A stretch of 64,000 nt of DNA from the NCBI GenBank assembly GCA_964521025.1, contig CAZFPK010000004.1, positions 56,399-120,398 on the forward strand, given 5' to 3'. The position numbers were made by a program, and so were the translations under genes. Shown one piece after another: positions 34,744-42,823 of this stretch. The notes under the pieces are model-generated. The model was not told the DNA's origin. It saw only the letters and a program-made list of their open reading frames with translations, and searched no databases. Each line of letters opens with the position of its first letter. Within the stretch, counting starts at the first letter, position 1. This stretch comes from DRTC01 sp964521025. Lineage in GTDB: Bacteria; Cloacimonadota; Cloacimonadia; Cloacimonadales; TCS61.

Positions 34744-36126
34744 TTGAATCAACTGAAAATCCTGATTTTAGATGACGAAAAACGCGTAACCGATGAATTA
34801 TTCGAATATTTGCATTTGAATGATTTTGTCGTTTTTATTGCTAACAAACCTTCGGATGCTTTTAAGATTTTGGATAAATATGAGATCGATGTTTTGATCC
34901 TGGATATAAAACTTCCTGAAATGGATGGGATAGAAGTTCTGCGAAAAATAAAAACAGAATTTTCCCACATCGAAGTGATCATGATCTCCGGTCATGGTGA
35001 TATGGACACTGTCATCGAAGCAATGAAATTGGGAGCTATCGATTTTTTGAAAAAACCTTTCGATCATACTGACATCCAAATCGCGATCGAGAGGACGAAT
35101 AAATATGTCTGTTTGAACCGTCATTTGACTGAAGTTAAGGAACAATATTCATTGATCTCCAAAGAACTGGAAAAACGGATCGAGAAGAATTTGATCGGGG
35201 AAAGTAAAGCGATCAAATCTGCCCTTGAACTGGCGATGAGTGCTGCCGACCATGAAAACACGAATGTTCTGATCACAGGTGAAAGCGGCACCGGAAAAGA
35301 GATCATTGCCCGAATTATTCATCATGCAAGTTCCCGGAAAAATAAAAATTTCTGTGCTGTCAATTGTACGGCAATTCCTGATACTTTATTGGAAAGCGAA
35401 TTTTTCGGTCATAAAAAGGGAGCATTTACAGGAGCATTGAATGATAAAAAAGGATTGTTCGAACTGGCGGATCACGGCACTTTATTTTTAGACGAAATTG
35501 CTGATATGCCTTTATCTCTTCAATCAAAATTATTAAGAGCGATCGAAGAAAAAAGAGTTAAAAAAATCGGTTGGGACAAAGAAATCCAGGTCGATGTGCG
35601 GATAATTTCCGCAACAAATCAGGATGTCGATGAACTCGTGGCAAAGAAAAAATTCAGACTGGATCTGTTCCATCGATTAAATACATTGATCATCAAAATT
35701 CCTCCGCTGCGGGAAAGACCGGAAGATATCGAACCTTTGTTAAGACATTATGTTCGTTTTTTTTCGGAAAATTCCAATAAACCCATTCTTGGAATAGATC
35801 AGGATTTGATAAAAATAACCAAAAAATATTATTTCCCGGGAAATGTCAGAGAATTGCGAAATCTTGTGGAAAGAGCATTGATCCTCTCGAAGAATGACGA
35901 ATTAACTGAAGAATGTTTTCCTTTGGAAATAAAAAATGGAAAAACTGTAATTTCGGAGAAAAATTTCAATCTCGAACAGAATGAAATAGATCTGATCAAA
36001 TCCGCTTTGAAAGAAGTAAATTATCACCAGATCAGAGCCGCTGAATTACTGGGAGTTTCCCGTCATACTCTTATTCGAAGGATGGAGAAGTATAATATCG
36101 TTATCGATAAATCCGTAAATGATTGA
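34744..36126 (+). CDS. NtrC-family sigma-54-dependent response regulator
   Basis: A 460-residue protein with a TTG start; AAGGAG lies seven bases upstream and no ATG fits. The receiver has acidic residues D10/D11, phospho-acceptor D54 in 'LILDIKLPEMDG' and K104 in 'KKPF'. The AAA+ domain has Walker A 'GESGTGKE' (179-186), the sigma-54 contact loop GAFTGA (226-231) intact, Walker B 'GTLFLDE', and an arginine-finger region 'LFHRLN'. The Fis-type HTH is at ~420-460 ('NYHQIRAAELLGVSRHTLIRRME'). It should activate RpoN promoters when phosphorylated. Candidate targets in this window are the -24/-12 elements near 19.2 and 60.8 kb; the pairing is inferred. Confidence 0.93.
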   Translation: MNQLKILILDDEKRVTDELFEYLHLNDFVVFIANKPSDAFKILDKYEIDVLILDIKLPEMDGIEVLRKIKTEFSHIEVIMISGHGDMDTVIEAMKLGAIDFLKKPFDHTDIQIAIERTNKYVCLNRHLTEVKEQYSLISKELEKRIEKNLIGESKAIKSALELAMSAADHENTNVLITGESGTGKEIIARIIHHASSRKNKNFCAVNCTAIPDTLLESEFFGHKKGAFTGALNDKKGLFELADHGTLFLDEIADMPLSLQSKLLRAIEEKRVKKIGWDKEIQVDVRIISATNQDVDELVAKKKFRLDLFHRLNTLIIKIPPLRERPEDIEPLLRHYVRFFSENSNKPILGIDQDLIKITKKYYFPGNVRELRNLVERALILSKNDELTEECFPLEIKNGKTVISEKNFNLEQNEIDLIKSALKEVNYHQIRAAELLGVSRHTLIRRMEKYNIVIDKSVND

Positions 36127-36173
36127 TTGTCAAAAAAATAATCTTTAGAAAGTTTATCAACTTACTCTATATC

Positions 36174-36303
36174 TGTCATCTTGAGTCTTTCGACAGTTTC
36201 AGGATAAACTGCGTCGAAAGTTCAATTGTATCAATATTTTATGAGATTCATCAACTACAGTGTCATCCTTCGAAGTTTGCTACGGAGAATGAACAGAATG
36301 ACA
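36174..36303. mobile_element. MITE-like element with TGTCATC...GAATGACA ends
   Basis: About 130 bp starting TGTCATCTTGAGTCTTTCGA and ending GAACAGAATGACA, with imperfect terminal inverted repeats and internal 'GTCGAAAG' palindromes. Related elements are at 39737-39856 and 52637-52702. The 'TGTCAT(C/T)TGAG' type is common between genes in many bacterial phyla. It encodes no protein. Confidence 0.55.
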
Positions 36304-36335
36304 ATACCCGCTTTTCGAAACCGTCATTGATGATT

Positions 36336-38948
36336 TTATCTTACTAAAATACACTTTCGGACTGCTCGAATTCTTCCGTCGATATTTAGTTTATAAAGAT
36401 AAGTCCCATTGCTGACCGGTTTCCCGGATTCATCTAATCCGTTCCAGACGATAGATCCCTCGACCCCGCTGACAGGAATCGCTTTAACTTTCTGTCCCTT
36501 GATATTGTAGATATCGATCGTTACAAACCGGGAGCTTTGTGTTACTTTGTATGAAATTGTGGTTACTGATCGAAATGGATTCGGATAATTTTGATGTAGA
36601 ACAGCAAGTGAGGGCTGGATATTTTCCTCTTCCATTCCGGTAAAATCAGTATCGAGATCGATCTTATAAGCAGAACAACCGTAAGTTCCGGCAACGAGAA
36701 TGCGGGTTTCATTATGGATCTTCATATCTGTGACGGCAACATTCGGAATTCCTGCGGAAGTACTGATCCACTCCTCTCCCCCGTCTCCCGAATAAAAAAT
36801 TCCAGCATCGGAACCAACGAAAATCCTGTTTGGAAGGGAAGGATCGAGAATAATTGAGTTGATCGGTATTTCCGGTAGATTGGAACTGATATTTATCCAA
36901 CTTTGACCAAGATCTTCAGATTTGAAAACATGAGGAGCAGGTTCATCCCACCTGAAACCGGAAACAGTTGTGTAGATCGTGTTTGGGTCGAAAGTATCGG
37001 CGGCAACTCGCGTTATCCAGCGATTAGGCAATCCATCAGAAATTTCATTCCAGCTATTTCCTCCATTTTGTGAGATATGAACATTTCCGTCATCTGTACC
37101 TGCCAAAACGATTTCAGGATTTAATGGAGAAATGGAAATGGTTGTTACTGTGTGATAACTGCTGCCGTCGTCGCCGTCTGTCAAATCATTGCTGACTGCT
37201 GTCCAATCTTCACCATGATCTGTTGTTTTCCAGATGCGGTATGTTCCGAAATATAAAACATTCGGTTGAGTCGGATGCATTGCCAACGGAGAAGACCAAT
37301 TCGTGCGATCATAATACATTTGATCATTAATATTGTAAAAACTGTAACCACCATCTGTTGATTTGCACAGATTTCCCCACTGCCATTCTGCATAAATCGT
37401 ATTTGGATTATCATAATCGACCAAGCAGTAAAATCCGTCTCCTCCTAAAATCGCATGCCAGTCATCGAGATTCCCGGTCAAAGTCCGGATGGTGTTGTTA
37501 TCCTGCGTTCCGCCGTAAATTCTTTCTGGATTTGTTCTATCGATCTCGATCGCATAAAATTGCGTAAGCGGGATATTATCGATCTTGGTCCAATTCTCTC
37601 CGAGATCATAACTATAATAAAGTCCTCCATCGTTTCCTTCCATAATTCTTCCTGTGTTTTCATCGATTTCCAAAGCATGATGATCCACATGGATCTCTCC
37701 CATATTGCCGTAATCTGCGAGTAGAATCCAGGAATTTCCGGCATTATCGGAACGATACAATTCAACTCCGAGAACATAAACTCGATTTTCATTTACGGGA
37801 TCAATCCTGACCTGACCGAAATACCAGCCGAAATAAGAATTCATCCCGTCGAGATAATCATCATTCGTTCGTGTCCACGATTCTCCGCTATCAGTAGTTT
37901 TGTAAACACGAACTTCGGCACTCGGCATATCATAAAAAGCATAAAGAACATCCGGGTTGGAACGGGAAATATCGATCCCGATCCTGCCGACATCAGTTCC
38001 TGTTGGAAGTCCATTGGTCAGTTCATACCAGTTTTCTCCGCCATCGATGGTTTTCCAGATGCCGGAAGTTTCTCCGAATGATTGGCGGAAATTTAAACCG
38101 CGCAGTCTTTCCCACATGGCAGCATACAAAATGTTCGGATTGGTCGGATGCTGAACCAGGTCGATCGCGGAAGTAATATCAGACACAAACAACTTTCTTT
38201 CCCAGGTTTCTCCTCCGTCATCGCTGCGATAAATACCTCGTTCTTCATTTCCGGAAAAAAGTTTCCCGCAAGCTGCAGTAAAAATCCTTTCCGAATTAGT
38301 ATGATCGACAATTATCCTGCCGATATAAACGGAGTTATCTAATCCGATATGCTCCCAACTTTCTCCGGCATTTATCGATTTGTAAATTCCATTCCCGAAA
38401 AAACTGTAACTGGAGGCATTTGCTTCACCGGTTCCAGCATAAAGAATATTTTCGTTTTCCGGATCGATAACGATATCGCCGATGGAAATAACCGGAGCAT
38501 CGGCAAAAATATTTATCCATGTCTGACCGTTGTCTATCGATTTGAAAATACCACCGGAAGCAGCCCCGACATAAATGATTTCCGGTGAATCCGGATGAAT
38601 TGCGAGATCGGTTATCCTCCCTCCGGTATTGGTTGGTCCCGCTAATTCCCAATCATAACGCAAGTTGGGAGCATTTTCATGGAGAGTCTGCGCCTGTTCC
38701 ATTCCGGAAAGATAGGATTCGAGCTTTATTTCATCGTAGGGATAACAGCGCTGATAAGCCAGCCATTCGTTGGTTACGGCATGTGGTTCTTTTTTGAGCG
38801 GAGTTCCGAAAGGTCTTTCCACAAAGGCTTTGTATGGTTTCCTGATCCTTTTTCGTCCTAAAGGATTTTGGTCATATTTAAGAAAGAAAAAAAATTCAAT
38901 GATTATCAAAAAAGATAATAAAATGAGAAAAATGTTTCTTGGTTTCAT
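36336..38948 (-). CDS. Secreted BNR/sortilin-like beta-propeller protein with FlgD-like sorting domain
   Basis: An 870-residue protein; the ATG follows GGAGG, and an N-terminal hydrophobic segment (MKPRNIFLILLSFLIIIEFFF) acts as signal or anchor. From residue ~90 to ~770 there are repeated Asp-box-like motifs ('GIFKSIDNGQTW', 'GIYRSDDGGETW', 'SADNGNSW'-type) with 'NPNILYA' strands between them, typical of VPS10/sortilin-like and BNR propellers. The C-terminal ~85 residues are the sorting domain ('NYPNPFRSVTTISYKV...NGTYLYKLNIDG'). The sialidase RIP/catalytic set was not identified, so it may be a binding protein and not a glycosidase. It is the only secreted-protein gene in the 39-58 kb side's immediate neighbourhood, convergent with the regulator gene. 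Confidence 0.87.
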   Translation of the reverse strand: MKPRNIFLILLSFLIIIEFFFFLKYDQNPLGRKRIRKPYKAFVERPFGTPLKKEPHAVTNEWLAYQRCYPYDEIKLESYLSGMEQAQTLHENAPNLRYDWELAGPTNTGGRITDLAIHPDSPEIIYVGAASGGIFKSIDNGQTWINIFADAPVISIGDIVIDPENENILYAGTGEANASSYSFFGNGIYKSINAGESWEHIGLDNSVYIGRIIVDHTNSERIFTAACGKLFSGNEERGIYRSDDGGETWERKLFVSDITSAIDLVQHPTNPNILYAAMWERLRGLNFRQSFGETSGIWKTIDGGENWYELTNGLPTGTDVGRIGIDISRSNPDVLYAFYDMPSAEVRVYKTTDSGESWTRTNDDYLDGMNSYFGWYFGQVRIDPVNENRVYVLGVELYRSDNAGNSWILLADYGNMGEIHVDHHALEIDENTGRIMEGNDGGLYYSYDLGENWTKIDNIPLTQFYAIEIDRTNPERIYGGTQDNNTIRTLTGNLDDWHAILGGDGFYCLVDYDNPNTIYAEWQWGNLCKSTDGGYSFYNINDQMYYDRTNWSSPLAMHPTQPNVLYFGTYRIWKTTDHGEDWTAVSNDLTDGDDGSSYHTVTTISISPLNPEIVLAGTDDGNVHISQNGGNSWNEISDGLPNRWITRVAADTFDPNTIYTTVSGFRWDEPAPHVFKSEDLGQSWINISSNLPEIPINSIILDPSLPNRIFVGSDAGIFYSGDGGEEWISTSAGIPNVAVTDMKIHNETRILVAGTYGCSAYKIDLDTDFTGMEEENIQPSLAVLHQNYPNPFRSVTTISYKVTQSSRFVTIDIYNIKGQKVKAIPVSGVEGSIVWNGLDESGKPVSNGTYLYKLNIDGRIRAVRKCILVR

Positions 38949-38990
38949 GGTTCCTCCGTTGTTTTCATAAATTATGAGACACTACCATAC

Positions 38991-39023
38991 AAACTTCACA
39001 AATTTTGGAAATTTGTGAAGTTT
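38991..39023. repeat. AAACTTCACAAATTT / AAATTTGTGAAGTTT hairpin
   Basis: Fifteen-base perfect arms and a 3-nt loop in the leader of the BNR protein gene, related in design to the hairpin at 16613-16641. It lies between the possible sigma-54 element and the start codon. Confidence 0.55.
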
Positions 39024-39038
39024 TCCAACTAAATTAAA

Positions 39039-39054
39039 TGCATATCTCATACCA
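39039..39054 (-). promoter_or_regulatory. Possible sigma-54 promoter upstream of the BNR protein gene
   Basis: The minus strand reads TTGGTATGAGATATGCAT: GG-N10-GC spacing is exact, with T for C at -22 and ATGC for TTGC, the same two departures as the element at 29582. It lies ~90 bp upstream of the ATG at 38948 and just past the coaE stop. Confidence 0.35.
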
Positions 39055-39060
39055 AATTTT

Positions 39061-39693
39061 CTAAATATCTATCATTCTACAAATTTTTTTTAGAGGAAAA
39101 TCATTTAGTGATTCCCGGAATTTTTCAAGTTGCGAATATAGCTCATCAAAACCATTATTATTAAAAATATTCACATCTGCCTTTTTTTGTTTTTCCTCAG
39201 CCGGCATTTGGGCAGAGATCTTTTTCAGAGCTTTTTCTTTTGAAATTCCATCACGATTTCTCAATCTTTGAATTTGATTTTCCTTTTTAACTGAAACATT
39301 AACGACCAGATCTAAACCTCTTTCCAGTCCATTTTCAAGCAAAAGAGGAATTTCAAAAAACAAGATTTTCGAATCTGAATTGTCGATAATCTTCTGCATT
39401 TTCATCCTGATCTTCGGATGAAGAAGTTTATTCAAAAAACTCAATTTTCCCGGATCTTCAAAAACGATCTCTCCTAATCTCCGGCGGTCGATTTTTCCAA
39501 ATTTGATAATTTCATTTCCAAATTCATCGATAAGATTTGAAATAATTCCGGAATTTTTAAGAATTTCATGCCCGATCCTGTCAGCATAAAAAACTTCATA
39601 TCCTTTATCTGCAAACCATTGGGAAACTGTCGATTTCCCGGAAGCGATGCTGCCGGTAATAGCTATCAGGAATGGTCTTTTTTGTTTTTTCAT
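39061..39693 (-). CDS. coaE: Dephospho-CoA kinase
   Basis: A 210-residue protein of the usual family length. It phosphorylates the ribose 3'-OH of dephospho-CoA with ATP, the last step of coenzyme A synthesis, in the cytoplasm. The P-loop 'GSIASGKST' (residues 14-22), 'FYADRIGHEIL' (the family's D-x-x-x-H/R region, normally 'DAD..(A/H)') and the lid region 'RDGISKEKALKKISAQMPAEEKQKKAD' fit CoaE. The 'NNNGFDELYSQLEKF' tail also matches. It is separated from cdaA by a 167-bp repeat-bearing gap, so it may have its own promoter. Confidence 0.92.
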   Translation of the reverse strand: MKKQKRPFLIAITGSIASGKSTVSQWFADKGYEVFYADRIGHEILKNSGIISNLIDEFGNEIIKFGKIDRRRLGEIVFEDPGKLSFLNKLLHPKIRMKMQKIIDNSDSKILFFEIPLLLENGLERGLDLVVNVSVKKENQIQRLRNRDGISKEKALKKISAQMPAEEKQKKADVNIFNNNGFDELYSQLEKFRESLNDFPLKKICRMIDI

Positions 39694-39736
39694 AATCTAT
39701 TAAGCAACTAACAAAACGAACAACACGAACAGGTTT

Positions 39737-39856
39737 TGTCATTTTGAGTTCTCTTCCTGCTCATTTCACGAAAAATCTATGGTGTTTAAACGATCACTGT
39801 TAAAATTTAAGTCGGAGATTCCTCGATAGAAGATTTAGAGTGAACTCGGAATGACA
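39737..39856. mobile_element. MITE-like element with TGTCATTTTGAG...GGAATGACA ends
   Basis: A 120-bp relative of the element at 36174, with ends TGTCATTTTGAG and GGAATGACA, inserted between coaE and cdaA. Its right end is five bases from the cdaA stop. No coding content. Confidence 0.55.
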
Positions 39857-39860
39857 ATTA

Positions 39861-40601
39861 TCAAGTTTCATCCTTGACCTTCTGCGAAAGTTCATCGATG
39901 GAAAGGTCGGTGAAAATTTCTCCTTTGGAGGTTGCGGAAATTTTTCCTGTTTCTTCCGAGACGATGATCGCAAATGCATCTGTCGATTCGGTAACTCCGA
40001 TCGCAGCAAGATGCCGGGTGCCGAATTTCTGGGTATATTCGATATTTTCGGAAAGAGGAAGCACAACTTTGCAAGCATGAATTCTATTGTTTCTGATAAT
40101 TACGGCTCCATCGTGCAGAATGGTTTTATTATTAAAAATTGTTAGTAATAATTTAATCGAAATCTGAGCATCGATAGGTTCCCCGCTTTCGATATAATCA
40201 TTCAGTTTCCGGTTGTTCTCGATCACGATCAAGGCTCCTATCTTGCGGAAAGACAAAATGGAAACGGCATTCAGAAGCGGAGAGTACACAGATTTTTTTG
40301 TACTCCTGAAAAGCGATTTGAAATCATGATTTTGTGCTATCCTGGCAAATAGATTCCTTATTTCAGGTTGGAAAAGAATGATAAAAGCGATGACCCAATA
40401 GTCTTTCAGAATCTTCAAAAAAGAAGTCATCATTTCCAGGTGTAGAACAGATGCTGTGAAATACATCAAGATCACGACTCCCAAACCGAGTAGGATCTGG
40501 GAACCGCCTGTTCTTTTGGAAAGCAGGATCAAACGATAAAGCAAAAAAGCAACCACCAGAATATCGACAATATCAGGAAATTTGGGAATTAAAAAACTCA
40601 T
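39861..40601 (-). CDS. cdaA: Membrane diadenylate cyclase (c-di-AMP synthase)
   Basis: A 246-residue protein, the usual CdaA length. It converts two ATP to cyclic di-AMP, a regulator of potassium and wall homeostasis. Three N-terminal membrane helices (~10-95: 'IVDILVVAFLLYRLILL', 'QILLGLGVVILMYFTA', 'DYWVIAFIILF') precede the DAC domain with 'LHDGAVII' and 'FGTRHLAAIGVTESTDAFAIIVSEETG'. The second motif is normally GTRHRAA; here the last Arg is Leu. Its ATG overlaps the folP stop by four bases (ATGA), so the two are translationally coupled. In Firmicutes cdaA pairs with cdaR and glmM; here it pairs with folP. Confidence 0.92.
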   Translation of the reverse strand: MSFLIPKFPDIVDILVVAFLLYRLILLSKRTGGSQILLGLGVVILMYFTASVLHLEMMTSFLKILKDYWVIAFIILFQPEIRNLFARIAQNHDFKSLFRSTKKSVYSPLLNAVSILSFRKIGALIVIENNRKLNDYIESGEPIDAQISIKLLLTIFNNKTILHDGAVIIRNNRIHACKVVLPLSENIEYTQKFGTRHLAAIGVTESTDAFAIIVSEETGKISATSKGEIFTDLSIDELSQKVKDET

Positions 40602-41800
40602 TTCGATTTCCTTATCTCATGCAAAACCTTGAGAAATATAGCATGTTCCGGCACATCATGTACTCGTAAAAATTCAATATTATTCATTTCTGCCAATGAA
40701 GCAACTGCCAGACTTCCCTCTAACCTGTCTTTTGGTGAAGAAGAATAGATCCTGTCAATAAAACTTTTCCTCGAAGCTCCAACAAGAACAGAAACATCGA
40801 AACAATGGAATTCGAAGATTTTCTTGAGAATGAGCAAATTATCTCGATGTCTTTTACCGAACCCGATTCCCGGATCGATAATTATTCTATTTTTGGAAAT
40901 TCCATTTGAAATACAAAATTCGATCCTTTCCCGGAAAAATTCCAGGATTTCCTCGAGAGTATCTTCATAAAAAGGATTTTCCTGCATTGTTTCAGGAGTT
41001 CCAAACATGTGCATTAAAATTATAGGAACATTCTCATATTTTCGCAGAATATCAATCATTTCAGGATCAAATCGTAAAGCACTGATATCATTTATCAGGG
41101 AAGTACCGGCTTCCAGGGCGGCTTCCGCCACTTCCGATTTATAAGTATCGATGGAAATTGGAATATCGGATTGTTCCCGTATTTTTCCGATGATCGGAAG
41201 TACTCTCTTTTTCTCTTCTTCCGCAGTAATTTTCTTTGCTCCGGGCCGGGTCGATTCTCCACCGATATCGATTATTGCTGCTCCTTCCTCGATCATTTTC
41301 AAAGCGTGTGCAACAGCTTTTTCCGGAGCGAGAAAGTCATTTCCATCGGAGAAACTGTCGGGAGTAACATTTAAAATCCCGACCAGTTTTGTAGAATCGA
41401 GAACTATCTTTTTCCCCCGGCAATCGATAATTTTTTTCTCATTTCCGGTTAGTTGTTCTACAAATGTTTTCAAATCTTCTTTGATTCCGGGAAGTCCGAA
41501 AATGGTTTGATGTTCTAATTTTTTGATCAGTTTTTTAATCTTGTCCACATTTCCGAGAAGAATAACATCGCTTTTTGGAACAAAACCTTCGACTACACCG
41601 CGGGCAACAGCAGCATCTCCTCCGATGGAAAGCATTTCCTGTTTCAAAATATTTGCTGCTCCAACTTTTACACCTGTCAGTTTGATCGATAAACCAAGAG
41701 TTTTGGGAGCCATGACAACAACTCCTTGCGAAGAAACTCCGATCTTCTGCAATTCATGCACAGCATCATTTATATCTTTGATCTGCAAAATCCTGTTCAT
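40598..41800 (-). CDS. folP: Dihydropteroate synthase with N-terminal extension
   Basis: A 400-residue protein; the ATG follows AGGAAAG. It joins p-aminobenzoate to 6-hydroxymethyl-dihydropterin diphosphate in folate synthesis. The DHPS barrel starts at ~residue 130: 'LVGILNVTPDSFSDG', 'IDIGGESTRPGA', 'ISIDTYKSEVAEAAL', 'LINDISA', 'LMHM', 'IIIDPGIGFGKRHRDN'. Typical DHPS is ~270-280 residues. The extra ~125 N-terminal residues ('VVVMAPKTLGLSIKLTGVKV...LLGNVDKIKKLIKKL') form an added domain seen in some anaerobes' DHPS, function unknown to me. First gene of the folP-cdaA operon. Confidence 0.92.
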   Translation of the reverse strand: MNRILQIKDINDAVHELQKIGVSSQGVVVMAPKTLGLSIKLTGVKVGAANILKQEMLSIGGDAAVARGVVEGFVPKSDVILLGNVDKIKKLIKKLEHQTIFGLPGIKEDLKTFVEQLTGNEKKIIDCRGKKIVLDSTKLVGILNVTPDSFSDGNDFLAPEKAVAHALKMIEEGAAIIDIGGESTRPGAKKITAEEEKKRVLPIIGKIREQSDIPISIDTYKSEVAEAALEAGTSLINDISALRFDPEMIDILRKYENVPIILMHMFGTPETMQENPFYEDTLEEILEFFRERIEFCISNGISKNRIIIDPGIGFGKRHRDNLLILKKIFEFHCFDVSVLVGASRKSFIDRIYSSSPKDRLEGSLAVASLAEMNNIEFLRVHDVPEHAIFLKVLHEIRKSK

Positions 41801-41980
41801 ATTCTTTCCTAAATTCCTGATTTGTTTTCAGGTCTAATCTCTGAAAACCAATTGGCGAACAATCGAAAATTATATCTTAACTTGTCAAATTACTTTTTGA
41901 AAAAAACTGGACGATTATCAAAATTGATTTGACATAAATAGAATAAAAAAAATTAAGTTTATCCTATAAAGGTCAAAGAA

Positions 41981-42283
41981 ATGAATAAAAGGATCGTCTT
42001 TAATTGCACAGGCTTTGATTGGGATGAAGGAAACTCAGATAAGAATTGGTTTCGTCATAAAGTTTTAAAATTTGAGAATGAGGAAGTTTTTTTTAATCAA
42101 CCTCTGATAATCGCAGCAGAGAAGAAATATTCTCAAAAAGAAAACAGATATTATGTTTTGGACAGGACAGATGCATGGAGACGGCTTTTTATGGCGTTCA
42201 CAATTAGAAAAGATAAAATTCCAGTTATTTCTGCTCGAGAAATGAATGAAAAGGAAAGAAGAAAATATGACAAAAAAATATAA
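41981..42283 (+). CDS. brnT: BrnT-family toxin (ribonuclease of a type II toxin-antitoxin pair)
   Basis: A 100-residue protein. The family signature is clear: N-terminal 'FDWDEGNSDKNWFRHKV' (usually FDWDexKxxxNxxKHgV), 'DRTDAWRRLFMAFTIRKDKIPVISAREMNEKERRKY' at the end. BrnT is a RelE-like ribonuclease that blocks translation when free, and the paired antitoxin usually autoregulates. The RBS is AAAGG about eight bases upstream. A TTGACA hexamer (~41930) may be its -35. The toxin-first order is typical. It stands alone between folP and the shikimate genes, as toxin-antitoxin modules often do. Confidence 0.85.
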   Translation: MNKRIVFNCTGFDWDEGNSDKNWFRHKVLKFENEEVFFNQPLIIAAEKKYSQKENRYYVLDRTDAWRRLFMAFTIRKDKIPVISAREMNEKERRKYDKKI

Positions 42284-42551
42284 TGAAATCCCCTATTTTC
42301 AGAATGAAGAAGAGGAAAGAGAATTTTGGGCAAAACACAACTCAACAGATTATTTAGATTGGGATAAAACTAATATTTCTTATTTTCCAAAACTCAAACC
42401 AACCAAAAGAAAGAATTCATTACAAATACCGGAATTAATGCTTGAAGAATTGCAAACAATCGCTAATAAGCGAGATATTTCATTCCAGGCATTAATTAAA
42501 ATTTTCCTGCAGGAAAGGATTGAACAAGTATTGAATGTAAAGTATAGATAA
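42267..42551 (+). CDS. CopG-type antitoxin (BrnA role)
   Basis: The start at 42267 is chosen over 42246 because a GGAAAGAAG-like site precedes it; either way it overlaps the toxin gene. It has 94 residues. The N-terminal 'FQNEEEEREFWAKHNSTDYLDWD' is the toxin-binding signature of CopG antitoxins that pair with BrnT. The C-terminal 'NSLQIPELMLEELQTIANKRDISFQALIKIFLQERIEQVL' is a ribbon-helix-helix DNA-binding domain. It should neutralise BrnT and repress the pair's promoter. Intact, so the module is likely functional. Confidence 0.85.
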   Translation: MTKKYNEIPYFQNEEEEREFWAKHNSTDYLDWDKTNISYFPKLKPTKRKNSLQIPELMLEELQTIANKRDISFQALIKIFLQERIEQVLNVKYR

Positions 42552-42823
42552 AATAGAATATGTAAAAATATATTTACTTGATTTTAAGTTAGAGATTTTC
42601 ATTTACTATATATTAAGATTTAATTCTATCATTCCATTTCTATGAAATTTTCATTCATTCATTGATGACTATTATTGTGTTTTATGGAAATTCTGATATC
42701 TCTGAATTAGTAAAAAAAATGGTAATATTTGCTTAAAATGTTGATCGTTCATATCAAAGTTCATCGATTTTACAAAATAATAAAAAAAAACCAGAATAAT
42801 TGTAATTTGATCCAGTGTAAATT
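42552..42823. other. AT-rich gene-free stretch
   Basis: About 270 bp, very AT-rich, without ORF, clear hairpin or repeat copy. It should contain the promoter of the aroC fusion gene, but I see no convincing -35/-10 or sigma-54 element. Confidence 0.5.
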
